From contig NC_018390.1 in assembly GCF_000208865.1 (NCBI RefSeq), positions 5,350,270-5,414,269 on the forward strand: a stretch of 64,000 bases of DNA, read 5' to 3'. A program made the position numbers and the translations under genes. The DNA comes from Neospora caninum Liverpool. Taxonomy: Eukaryota > Apicomplexa > Conoidasida > Eucoccidiorida > Sarcocystidae. Below are positions 12,249 through 23,621 of the stretch, one piece after another (positions within the stretch are counted from its first letter, which is position 1; every line of letters begins with the position of its first letter). The notes below the pieces were generated by a model. That model did no database searches, was not told where the DNA came from, and saw nothing but the letters and a program-made list of their open reading frames with translations.

Positions 12249-15200
12249 ACGCAGATCGCGGGGGCCTACAGGCGGTCCAGAGACGCAAACCAAACACGTG
12301 GAGCCAAAATCCGTCGGCTGCTTGTGGGCACTCTAGAAGTCTGTCGCATTCAATGCTCGCAACCGTCCTCTAGAGAGAGACACCCCACACAGCAGAAAGA
12401 GCCTGCAGTAGGTGGACAGGCCTTCCGTCGACGCAGCAGGAAGGTCTGTGTTCAAGTAGTTGTCTACGAGGAAGAAGGTAGTCGTCTACGAGGAAGAGGG
12501 GATTCGGTGTTTTCCTATGAGCCAACTCAGCTCCACACAGGAAATACATAAAACGTAACCGTCCACTAGAGCCGATCGAAATCGGAATGACGAAGGTGGG
12601 AGTGGAACTCCGCGTTTGAGTTCAGGAGGGGGGCCTTTTCTGCAGCGAATCACATAACCAAGTCCTAGGTTTTTCTGATGCTCAGTCTCTGGAGTCGTCA
12701 CTTGGAAATCTAAATCTCAACGGACTCCTGACCGAATAACCAGACTCCGTGGCTCGACGCTAATGTACACTCGCGCGGATGACATGTACGCGCGGTTCTA
12801 ATGAAGAGTGGACGACACGTTCAACACACGCTTCGGGGTATCGACAGAACAGTAGCACGGTGTACCTTTGGCACAAAAAACAGATCTTGCAGCAACACTT
12901 TTTGGAGCCAGTAAGGCAGCACAGACGCCCCGATGGTTGGAATATACGCACAAAGGCGACGGAGCTGTCTGGCTCTGCGTCCACAACCCTGCCGAATCAC
13001 CTCTGACGGTTGAGGCGTACCTCCCTACGATTGCACATCACCTTACAGGTGAAGAGCCCTTGAAAGAAGAAGGCGAACTGCATTAACCGGAACAGTACTT
13101 CGTCTGAACGTTGGAATCACTATGCGAGGCATTGAAAACGGCCGCCTATAAAAACCGACACAGATTGTCGGCATTTACTGCTATTGTCACTGGACGTAGA
13201 CAGCTGTGGACAAAAACCGATCTTCATGTGCATAGACGAGTGATGGAAAAAGAGCCGCTTTCCTAATGTTGATGAGATTTCCCGGTTTGTGCGACAAGCG
13301 GGTGACGCTCCGCCACGTGGTTGGCCGGGGCAGGGGTTACCGGCTTCGGTACGCGAGACACGGGTGCACCGTCCGATTGAAACAAGACTGCACAGGGAAA
13401 ATGAGTCATGCATTTCGCGCCGTGGCCTTGCGTTCTGCGACGTGACAAGTCCACTACAGCATTGCTTTGCCCGCAAGGGCGTTGGAAATTCACATACGAA
13501 AAAGCCGCTACGGGAGCGTCGAGGGAACCCTGGGGGACCCGAGGCCACAACGTGTCTCCGCTCGGTGCAACGGGAGCGAGCGCAGCCGGCGTCCTGCCGT
13601 GGACTGGACGACCCCAGTTAGGAATGATCCGGGCCACGAACCAGGGAATTGCACAGTTTTGTGGCTGAAGCCCTCTATTTGTGAAAGCACAACGCAGCGA
13701 GTTGTTGGTTCCGTTTGGAGAGGCAACGCAGAGGTCGCATTCCCTTCTGACGGTACTGGAGAGAGACGGGGTACACTCGTTTGTCCCCCTCCCTAGAAAC
13801 GGTCTCCCGGACCAACACGGCGGCGTCTGTGGAGCAAAGGGTTTTTCGGCATTTGCAAGTGATGGACTAGCAACTTCAAAGACGACATAGACAGTCTGCG
13901 ACAGCAGGCAGCTTCGGTGCCAAGAAAAGGTGGAAGCTTCGAAATTTGCTCCCGCTAGAGACTCCAGAGATCATGAGACCGCTGCATCCGCACCGCACAA
14001 CGGGCGCCGAGGTCGCGCGGCGGGCGGCGGTCGTGGTGGAAAACGAGCAACAGCTGCGTCGCTCCCGCTTCACCGTCGAACCGTTCCGAGGACACCTGAC
14101 CAGATCCGCTGAAAACTGCTCCGGGGAGGGTATTGCACCAGTAGCGGCCCATAGGCAACCCAGGTTACGGTAACACATTCGACTTCGCTTGAGACTGTAC
14201 AATTTGGAGGGGGACTCTTCAAAAGTGTTGCAAGATCTATTGAGGAAAGAGGACGCCGGCAGGTACCGAGGCCGGGACTAACTAGATATTGCCCGGGGGC
14301 GGCGGGCAGGAGGGTAAGTACCACAATTACCACAACCATGCGATCCTCACTTGAGAGGTTAGCCCATCATCAGATGCTGGAAGACAAGTCCTCGCAGTCG
14401 AGGAGAATCTCGCAACTCGCGAGGTGACCATCGGAAAGCGGTGAAGAGTCGTCGGTCGAGACCACCTAACCCTCGCGGAGTTGTGTAGACCCGAGGACGC
14501 TCCCGTCGGAAATCAAGAACAGGAGAAGTCCAAAACGACGCACCGGCACTCTTCACAGACACTTCTTAGATAACGGTCAATTAGCAGCTGTCTGTGTTGG
14601 CTTCAGTTCGACTTTTGTAGCCAAGGGAACCGCGTCTGCGACAATCGACCGGCACAAATTGCCACACCGAATAACGAAGCCCAGCTGCCCGGAGATGTTG
14701 ACGTGTCATTCCGATCATCCACAGCCGATATCGCCCTGACGCTTGTGGCGACGCGAGACGATGCTGCCTTGAAAGTGTTGCCTCCTGTGGAGCACTATCT
14801 TGTTCCACGTACCATGGGGACCAGCTACTCAAACGGGGGATCCAGATGCAACTGCGCAGGTATGCCCGAAGTTCTGGCCTCCGGCGGTTGCCTGGACGCA
14901 CAATTCCATGTTCCGACAACGTGAGAGTCAACGGGAACAGGTCCATACTCAGAAACGCGTCGAGGTCTCGTTTTTTCCACTTGACGAATTCTGTCTATCC
15001 GGATTTCATTGCCGTTTCTCTTCGGCAGTGAGTGCTCCGCTAGTAGGCAACTCCTCGTTGGCATCACTACTGGAGTGCTCTCTTGACTCGGATGACACGT
15101 CGCTACCTAAAGTCTAAGCTCACAGCGAAGCGGGAACTGCCGTACCGTTGGTGCGTCCATAAAACGCGATCCCGTATGTGGCGCCGGGCAAGCGCTGTGT

Positions 15201-17437
15201 AGTGTAATGACGCATTTGCGTCTGATGTACTGCTTTACGGTGGAACACGTAATGTCACCTTTTGCGCAATCAATGGAGACCTGAAACATGACGGGGGTAG
15301 CAACAGCAGTCCGTTGACGCTCGAACATGGCAGCGGGACACTTAACGCGTTAGCTAGGGTACTGAATTTATGTATTTATATTTCCAGTACCGAGTACCCA
15401 TTGTTTACAGTTAAGACTACTGGGCTATCTAATCCCATTTGCTATCTTAACTTTCGTATCTCAGTGTCAGTATCGACCTCGTAATATGCTTTCCTTCTCT
15501 TTTGCATCTTCGCATTTCACTACTCAAAAATTGGAACGGCCTCTTTCAGGGAAACAAAGAACCTGCACCTTGCGAGTTTCGTGTTCGCACCTTGTGGCTG
15601 CTACATAGTCTGTCCTATGGTCACGAAGATTCCTTCTCTTCTCTGAGGAAGCGTGCAGTGTTTCCGGGGGTTCGCCGTCAACACGAATACGCCCGGTTTC
15701 GCCGTTTATGGGTAGTCAAAAGGAGAAACACACTCGCTACGTGGAAGTCTTCGGGTATTGCCATACATTTTGAAGCTTTCAGCACAGGTTTGAAAAGCTC
15801 GGCAATTGTGGACGGCAAAAACGTGCACGGCATCATTTTACAGCCTCTCACCCAGGGTGGCACACGACAGTGGACTACAGAGAAGAACATACACAGCTTT
15901 CGAGGGAAGCGGAACGATCGCCGAGAAGATAATGTGCCACTGTTGTACGCAGACAAAATTGGAGTGATCTTAATTACTTTGAGCTCGCCAACTCCCGATG
16001 CGCCGAGGACGAGGACCGGCCTCTGCAGCCCGTGTGCGGCCGTGGAGGTCGAGGTTTGGGGGCACTCCGATCTACTTCTGTCGCGACGATGCTACCCAGG
16101 TTGACAACTGAAGATGATCGTCGAGTTCTCAACAAAATGCAGAGCAATACACCCTTCCGTATACACGATGCTGCATTGTTTGCCCGCCGTGTCCACATTG
16201 GAGGTATGAACCAAGATGCGTGGTTACGGCCTGCAAGGTCATCCATTCTGCCAGGATTTTCAACGATTAATCGATATAGCACTCTTTATACGTCCAGAAG
16301 CGGAGTCGACTGTCGCCTTTACCAGATGGGGGGTTGACTGATAAACGTCTCGGCACACATTATGCGTCGGAAGTGGGACTGGCAGAATGACTCTGAAGAC
16401 AGGAGTCCGTTTCTTTTCGCAGTCTTCGGGGTTTACTCCGTTCTTGCTCAAATGCAGTGCCTCGAAAAAGACCCCTGCTTGACAACGCCATTTTGCCACG
16501 GGGCGGCGGCCGTTTTTAACGTATGGAGGGGAGCATTTCTGCGTGAGGTGACACTCTGACGGTGTGTACAGCTTCAGCTTGGAGCTTCTTCGTTAGATCC
16601 CTGTTGGTGACACTGAACGGACGAAAGAAGCCAGTGGGGCCGGAAAAATGCATTCCGCCGCATGCGTCTTTGTATTTCCTCAATGAGGATGCGCTCTCGC
16701 TATCGGCGTACCCGCTGCATCCCGTTGCCCGCGCCTTTTGGACCGACTGGTTATTGGGGTGTAGGGGGGTCAGTGCTGTGGCGCGTACCCATGGTGTTGC
16801 CTGAAGAAGCCGCGTTTTCAGTAAAGGAACGATGACGTTTTGTTTACTAGAAGACTAGAGGGGTCAGAGGTAGCCGACTCTCGTCCAGTCGACGTATTAG
16901 TGAGTCGGGTGGTCACCTGTCCCGAGGGTGTACAGGAGTGACTGCATGCCGCCAAGCTGGTGTGTGTGCTCTCGCTCGACTGGGACGGGACGCCATGTTG
17001 ACTTCGCAGACAACAGAAGAATGATATCTTTCGAAAAAGCGTTTCTTCCTTTTTTGCCAGTCGTTCACGGTCTCGAGTCAACACAACTCGGGCGACGACG
17101 ATGCGCGCAGCGTATTCACCAATAGTGTCGGTGACGCTGCTATTTGGTTCTTCTTTGCCCTCCAGGATGTGAACCGGTCTGCCGGCGTGGAATAGTTCTT
17201 TCCGACCCACTTCTTGTGTTGATCAGTCGCTAGACGGAAAACAGATGGAAGCTGCCGACCCACCAAGACTTTCGAAGGAATATGGGGCATTTTTCATGTG
17301 GCCATTCGCGTCGAACCTGGAAGGCCGCCAGTGAAACTGGGTCTTTTCAGGCTACCCCTGCAGCTATGGCCACAGAGCGCGTGAGACAGAAACCCTGAAC
17401 TGAGAAGAACTGAAGCGTGTTGACTATTTTATACGTG
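12249..17437. other. Long intergenic region between divergent genes
   Basis: About 5 kb lies between the 5' side of the CCCH gene (-) and the 5' side of the TruB gene (+). Short open frames exist on both strands but none shows phase-compatible splicing or protein-like composition. It should hold both promoters and any 5' exons of the CCCH gene. The only recognisable insert is the plastid-type 16S rRNA fragment at 15329-15536. No mobile element was seen. Confidence 0.45.
15329..15536 (-). pseudogene. Nuclear plastid-type insertion: fragment of organellar 16S rRNA (antisense)
   Basis: The + strand is the complement of a contiguous SSU rRNA region. ACGCGTTAGCTA (15345) corresponds to the conserved segment near E. 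coli position 870. GACTACTGGGCTATCTAATC (15416) is the universal site near 785-805. TTTCGTATCTCAGTGTCAGT (15453) corresponds to the segment near 735-755, and GCATTTCACTACTC (15511) to that near 690-700. Order and spacing match a conventional 16S gene over about 200 bases. The AT-richness and continuity fit the apicoplast 16S better than the mitochondrial rRNA, which in apicomplexans is split into small pieces. The ends are sharp and no other rRNA part is nearby, so this is an inserted fragment, not a functional rRNA gene. Confidence 0.85.
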
Positions 17438-20400
17438 ATGTACCCACTCCTCTGCCATCTCGTTCTTACCCTGTGCTTGAAAGAGTGGATCGACGGCACC
17501 CGATCACTTCGGTATGTGACTGCGTTATCTGAATGGCGACTGACGGTTAACCCACTCCTCACGTCAACGGCTGTACACTCAGGATACCCAGCTCTCAAGC
17601 AGCTGCCGCTTCCACGTAATGGGTGGTTTCCTCCGTTGATGACCCTTTCCCTGGTGAACGCCAAATGCAACACCCCGGGGAACCGTCCGACTCAGCGGGA
17701 CAGATATCAGCGAGAGAGGTCTGCCACAAGCGTGGCCCCAGCAAACCGGTCACCCTTTTTTTCGACTCCGCCGTCGAGGGGAGACACGTTCGCAAACAAC
17801 GTTTGGGTGCTCCTCCTTGGCTTTTGCCCGCCCCAATTTGCAAGCATTGACAAATCGAACAGGCTCTGTGTGGGTTCCTATGGCAAGTCCGGGTGCTCGA
17901 GTCCCTCTCGAAAGGCTTCCATGGTCAGGCTTGGCGGAGGCAGCGACTTCGGAGAACTGAGAAGCGGCATTTATTTGGAAACTGCCTGTCTCTGTACAGC
18001 CAAGGAACGGACAGGGGCATGTGCTGCGCTCGCCGAACTGTTCGAGGTGAACACCAGAAGCGTCAAGTGCTGGGCACGCAGGGCGCAGCACAATGGCGAG
18101 AAGCGCTGTTCCGAGGCGCCAGCTCTCTGGGCGTTCCCCGCTGAAGGTGGGAAAATGCGCAGACAACGAGACTGCCCAGCCGGTCTTGTCGGCCTTGTGA
18201 AACCCAAAGGCATCACATCTATGGACGTCTGTCGCGGTGTTTCTGAGCTTCTGAAGCCATACAGAGACTCACCGGAGAGGGGACCGGCACTGTTAGGCGA
18301 GGACGATCTGCCGTTTGGCCCATCCCAGCCAGGCGGTGGAGTGAGAGAAAGGCATGGAGGGAAAGGAAGGCGGAAAACTGGAGTTGGACACGGGGGTACT
18401 CTAGATCCGGCGGCCACAGGTACGGACTTGTTCGCGACTCACCAAATCCTTGCATTCCGTTTCTTGCCTTGATGTCAGAGCTGCCTGCAAGAAGCACGTC
18501 AAACTACTATTTGCGTAGCTGTCCTGCAGGGCGTATGAGACAGGAGTCGGTTCCACACTCCGGCCGGTTTTTCTCCCGGTGCCGAACGCATTCCAATTCA
18601 ATCTCTGCCGTCGGATAGCGAGACAGAGTCAGGCATAGCCCGAACAGTGCAACTCACGCGATGTGTTTGGGTTGGCTACTGGCTTCACCCCTTTGCATTC
18701 CGCCGCTCCGGATACGATTTCACTAAGAAGCATCGTGGCTGTACCCGTTTCTGCTAGGTGTGCTGGTCTTGGGCATTGGAGAAGGAACTAAGAGGCTGCG
18801 GCATTTTTTAACGGGTAAGCGTATTTCCAGGGAAGAAGACTAGCGAAGACGACGGAGCGCCAGTAGTGCGAACGAGCGCATTTCATGTTCGAAGACTTGA
18901 AAGTTTGATGGTTTCACGCGAGGACAGCCGAGCCTGCGACGAGACGTAGCCGGACCACAACTATGCAGCATTCGAACGGCGCGTCACACCGCAAACTGTT
19001 ATCATGGCACGCCTCACCAATGCGAAGTTTGGGTAATCGAGGAACCTTGTTCACACACACGCACTTCCCCACCCTGTTTCGCACGCAGGTTGGAAACAAT
19101 ACAAGGCCGTTGTCCGGCTGGGCGTGGCAACCGACACACTCGATTGTGAGGTGAGATGCCGTGCGCACTGTGTGGTGAACTGCTTCTCCTTCACGCCTTG
19201 TGGATAGTTCACGAACACCGATTGTGACCTGCTTCTTCTAAGAGCCGATCTCACGTTTGCCACACAGACACACTGCTTGGCACGACTGAACTCGCCTCCC
19301 GAATAGTTCGCTGCCACACTTTGGGATTGAGAGCCTTAGGAGGGGACGCGTTTCCCCCGCGATTCTCCCGCGCCTTTCAATTCCTCATGCGTACACATGC
19401 TACGGAAGCTGTGCCGACGATTCTCTTTTGTGTGGCAGGAACGGCCTGTTTGCAACCAAAAGGGACACGCCACATCTTCACCATGTGTCCAGTACCGTTG
19501 CCAATGTTGTATCCAATGTTGACTGAGAACCTGACCCCTCACTGACGCTCCACTGCTGTGTGTACTTAGGGCCGCGTCGTTGCGGAAGAAGACTGGCGTC
19601 ACGTCACCCTTGCCAAGCTAAAAAGCGTGCTGCCGTCTTTCTTGGGCAAACAACTGCAGCAGCCTCCGCTGTTCTCCGGTAAATTTCCAGTTCCGTACAC
19701 TGCGGTTCACAGTCCCTTCACGCGGTGACGGACTGAGCACAGAGTTGCGCCTCTCCCCTGTTGTGAAGCCATAAGACCTACATTGTGTGCTCAGGCTGTC
19801 TAGACACTCGTCACTGGAACTCAGTTGGAACATCCAGTAGTTTGCCACTGGGCGTGACAGGGGTTTGCCCCAACGCACAAACAATGCCTGTGAAGGACGT
19901 ATACCCCACCTGGAGTCCCGCGACTTGAACTGGAATTCTTTCCTTCAGCGAAACGCGTGAACGGAGTCCGAATGTACGACATCGCCCGATCCCTCCAAGA
20001 GCAGCAAGACCGCCGATCGCAAAATACTTTTCCGCACATTGACGAACAAGCAGACAGCCACGAGTTCTTCGGCCACCGCCCTGAAGGACGACAGGCGTCT
20101 GTTGCGCCGCTTGCACTGCGGCAGCAACTCGCCGAGGCTCTCCGACCCCACGCGAGCGGAGGCAGAAGCTCGACGCTCCAGCAGGCTGTTCTCAAACATA
20201 CGTCGCTCCCGAAGCCCTGCGAAATCGAGATCTCAAAACTTGAAGTCGTCGACGAAGACCAGTTCGAGGTACACCTTTGAAACCCCGTTTTCTGTAGTTT
20301 TGCCTTGCCGCAAAGGACCGCCCACTGACCGACCGACCCGAAAAGTTTTACCAGGTTTACAGGCACAGAACAAGATCAGTCAGCAGAGGTGATAGAAAAC

Positions 20401-22353
20401 GCTTGCCGTTTCAGGCAGTCACATTGTTACTCTCTTTCAGCGCAAATGTCGTAGGCGCCCACGGATAAGACTGTTTCGACGGCGATCTCGCTGCCGACGT
20501 CAGCACCGTCTCCCTCGGGGGTCGGGTGACATAGAAGGCATTCGAAATCCTTTTGTGTTTCCCCAACCGTGCAGATGCCGCAGTTTGCTATCAGCGTCAC
20601 CTGTTCGAAAGGCACGTATATTCGTCAGCTGGCGGCTGACATCGCCGTCAGGTGCGGAACGGTTGGACACCTGACTGACTTGGTGAGTGGTGCCAAGCAT
20701 GACCCGGAGCCCCACTGCGGAGTCTTCTTGGTGCGCACGTGGTAAAGCACACCACGTTTGTGGTCTACAAAGATCCCTGCAGTATCTCGACTTCGCACCT
20801 ACACACACACAGCTGCAAGATTGGTCTAGGGTGCCTGCGCGTCTGTGGCAGGTTCCGACAATGGTGCCAGCAGGTGTCTTTGCTATTTGGCTCTTTCAAC
20901 ACCATGCTTCAGACGCGAACGTTCCAAGCTCCTTTCCGGCTGGAGGACTGCGTCGAGTTTGAAGGCCTTACTGCAGATCGACTGCTTCGTCGCTTGATCC
21001 CGGTTCAAGTAAGTTGGTCTACTGTTAATAGCTCACATGCGTCTCAACTCATTAAAGGAGGTCGAGCGCTCGTCACTTTTTCTGGATCGCTGCAATTATG
21101 CTCTCTCCTAGGGCCCTGCACTTTGTGCTGACGCAGGGACTTGGCAGATCGTCTGCTTTCGATTGTTTCTGATCAGCCCCGCCTCTTCGCAAGCGTTTCC
21201 GGCGACCGGGATCTGTAAAGGCTTCAAGGTGTTCTCGTGTTTCCTAGCTGAAGCGTTATTGCCACAATTGTTGTATCAATTACGTGCGTTTCATGCGGGC
21301 ACATATGGGCTCTCCACACACGGACCACGTGCTCACTGACTGCCCTGCGGCGCTCGGACGCCGCTGACGGACACAGATCCAAAATCATGCATTCTAAAGG
21401 CGGTATGTAAAGAACTGCCACTTGTGCTGTTTTTCCTGATAGGTGGTGGACAGAATTCTTCGTGAGAAGCAGCGATAGCGGGAAATGAAGACTTCGACTG
21501 GAAATGCTCTAAGAACCACGCATCGCACCGATCGACCGACGCATTTTTCCAAGGCGCGTACAACTGTGGGTCAGTAACCAGTCGCATGAGCTGGAGAGTC
21601 ACTCGCATCGCTGTCGGAGTGATACGGTGGGTTCCAGGGTGCTTCGGTTCCTACTCTGCTTACTGCATATTTTGGGGACCGCGGACGTTATTCGCTGTCC
21701 CCGCTTTGAAGAAGGGTGTGGTTTGACTGTCCTGTGTAGGAACGACGCTTTTTCAGCGAACCCGTGTGTGCCTTTCACGCGCAGGTTCTGATCAAGACTT
21801 CTGGTCTTTGCAGCAATGCGATTGGGGATTGTGTGCCAAATGAGCACGTGTGTGTGTGTGTGTTTAATTTTGTTGAACTTTTTTGTGACCGCAGTTGAGG
21901 ACGGCCCGGCCCTCCGAAAGGGTGTGTGCCGGCTACCGAGTATTTCACATGTCACACCAACGAAGCCATTGCAGTAGCTTTTCAAAATGGTTCCCTTGCT
22001 CAGATGGAACGTTCAATCATTCGTCGTCACGCGCCTCCCATTCTACCAGCTGTCTTGGAGGGCCGGAACGCAACGGGATTATCAATCGCCGCACACATTT
22101 GCCCAAACGCATGCCTTGTCTTCTTGAGGACTTCGTCGGCGAGCTTCTGGCCTCCGCAAGCAGGAGCGTCTACACTCATGGAAACGCACTCTTGATCGGC
22201 ACCTCACTGCCTGCACAGGGCCCGAGGTTGGCATCCACCGGCTTTCGCTTGCCGAATGCTTCAGTCTGTGACGGCTTACCCGGCATTCGGTTCGTGGCGT
22301 CTGTTACCCGAAAGACAGGAGGTAGTGGTGGATCCGGTAAAAGGAGACATTAA
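17438..22353 (+). CDS. tRNA pseudouridine synthase, TruB/Pus4 family
   Basis: Catalyses uridine-to-pseudouridine conversion in the tRNA T-loop (position 55). Exons agree in phase: 17438-18419, 18758-18814, 19089-19150, 19570-19678, 19949-20268, 20584-20682, 20913-21008 and probably 22219-22353, about 619 residues. Family motifs appear in order: GLVKPKGITSMDVCR, then the catalytic-Asp motif GHGGTLDPAATG across the first junction, GVLVLGIGEGTKRL, YKAVVRLGVATDT, LPSFLG..QQPPLFSAKRVNG, and CSKGTYIRQLAADIA followed by RTFQAPF. Bacterial TruB is near 310 residues; the excess here is an N-terminal extension of about 240 residues and a linker before the CSKGTYIR exon. The ATG at 17438 is a choice: it gives a hydrophobic leader (YPLLCHLVLTLCL) that could route the enzyme to an organelle. 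Later ATGs at 17921 and 18155 are possible. The last exon is the least certain. Confidence 0.9.
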
Positions 22354-23621
22354 GGCTTACACCAGTCGTGCAACTCGCAGGATATACGTGAAAACCGGTA
22401 GGACGTGGAAACCTATGAGTCACAATTTGGTATCGGCAACAGGGCATTTGGCTGCCGCTTTTGCTGATAGCTACTGATCGGTGCATGTAACGGAGCGGAG
22501 AAAACTTAACTGCCGTTTAAACGCACGAGTGACAGAACTTGTAGACTGGTGCTAAATCTGCACTGCACGTCAGTGGACACTGCGTACCATAACAGCGCCC
22601 TCCCACAGAAGATTCGAGTCGAGAACGAACTCCTTCACCGGGATATTTAGACGTTTTCTGTTTGATACTTCTGCCGGGACACCTAGAAGGTACTCGAGAT
22701 AGCCCGCTTCACCTTTCGGGACTAGCGCCACGGATGTCTACGCTGTCTGAGTGCGCGACGACGAGCATTGGGAGGGCAGCGGCGTTATGTTCCTTTTTTC
22801 CCCATTTTTGCCGGGGGAGTCAGACTTAGCCGGAAGAGGGGGGAAAGGCTGAGACTGCCACCCGGTGCTCCTCACGCTTAAAGAGTGTTTTTTTTCGAAG
22901 AAAGATCCCTGCCGACAATTCAGACAACCCGACGTTCTAGCTCCGTCTGTGGAGTTAGGCGAGTAGGCAGAACGAGATCGGAAGCCGATACACTGGAGGG
23001 CTGAGTATTGTAGGACCCTCGAGCTGTAAAGCACAAAGTGTACGGTGCAGTATCGAGGCGTTCTAGCGTTTTAAAAAGTCTCAAAGGCGGGAAATATCAA
23101 AATCCTGCCTGTTTCGGACGTGCCTGCGAAACCCATGAAGGCATGCATATTTAGACACCAGTGCATATGCCGGTACATGGATAGGTTAATCTGTGTACAT
23201 TGATTTATGCCTATACACAAACAATAGACAAACACGCCTGCATAAGGAAATGCCTATTATTTCCAGGTGACCAGTGCAGGAAGAGGCCAGTCCACTAGAG
23301 TGGCGGCGGGGTTCGCTGTCTCGGACACTGGTCTCTGCTGTGTCCGGAGGTTCCTCGCTCGCTCGCGGCGGGGTTCGCTGTCTCGGACACTGGTCTCTGC
23401 TGTGTCCGGAGGTTCCTCGCTCGCTCCCAACCGGCAGCTGCATATGCCTCTTCCAACCTCAACGCCTGTCAGCCCGACGCGTGAGAGACGATGGGGGAGA
23501 CCGCTCTCCCTGTGGGCACCGCCCCACCGCTGGAAGGCAGGGCCGGCGGTTCCCCGCCTCCCGCGCGTGTCTCGGCAGCGCCCGAAAAGCAGAGATCTCA
23601 CAAACTCGAAAGGTCTAGCCT
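22354..23621. other. Intergenic region between convergent genes
   Basis: No gene is visible. The right part (23303-23426) holds a 62-bp tandem duplication, downstream of the stop codon of the - strand ORF at 23622-25190 and so possibly in its 3' UTR. Nothing else is recognised. Confidence 0.5.
23303..23426. repeat. 62-bp perfect tandem duplication
   Basis: Two adjacent copies, 23303-23364 and 23365-23426, match base for base. Each contains GTTCGCTGTCTCGGACACTG and ends in GCTCGCTC. Only two units exist and there is no spacer, so this is a simple recent duplication and not a CRISPR or satellite array. Confidence 0.95.

Noticed and set aside
15502..16104. 200-codon open frame on + strand
   Set aside because: Its start lies inside the antisense 16S rRNA fragment and the rest has no protein-like pattern or splice context.
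23303..23426. Possible CRISPR-like or satellite repeat
   Set aside because: Only two abutting identical copies and no spacers; a simple tandem duplication.
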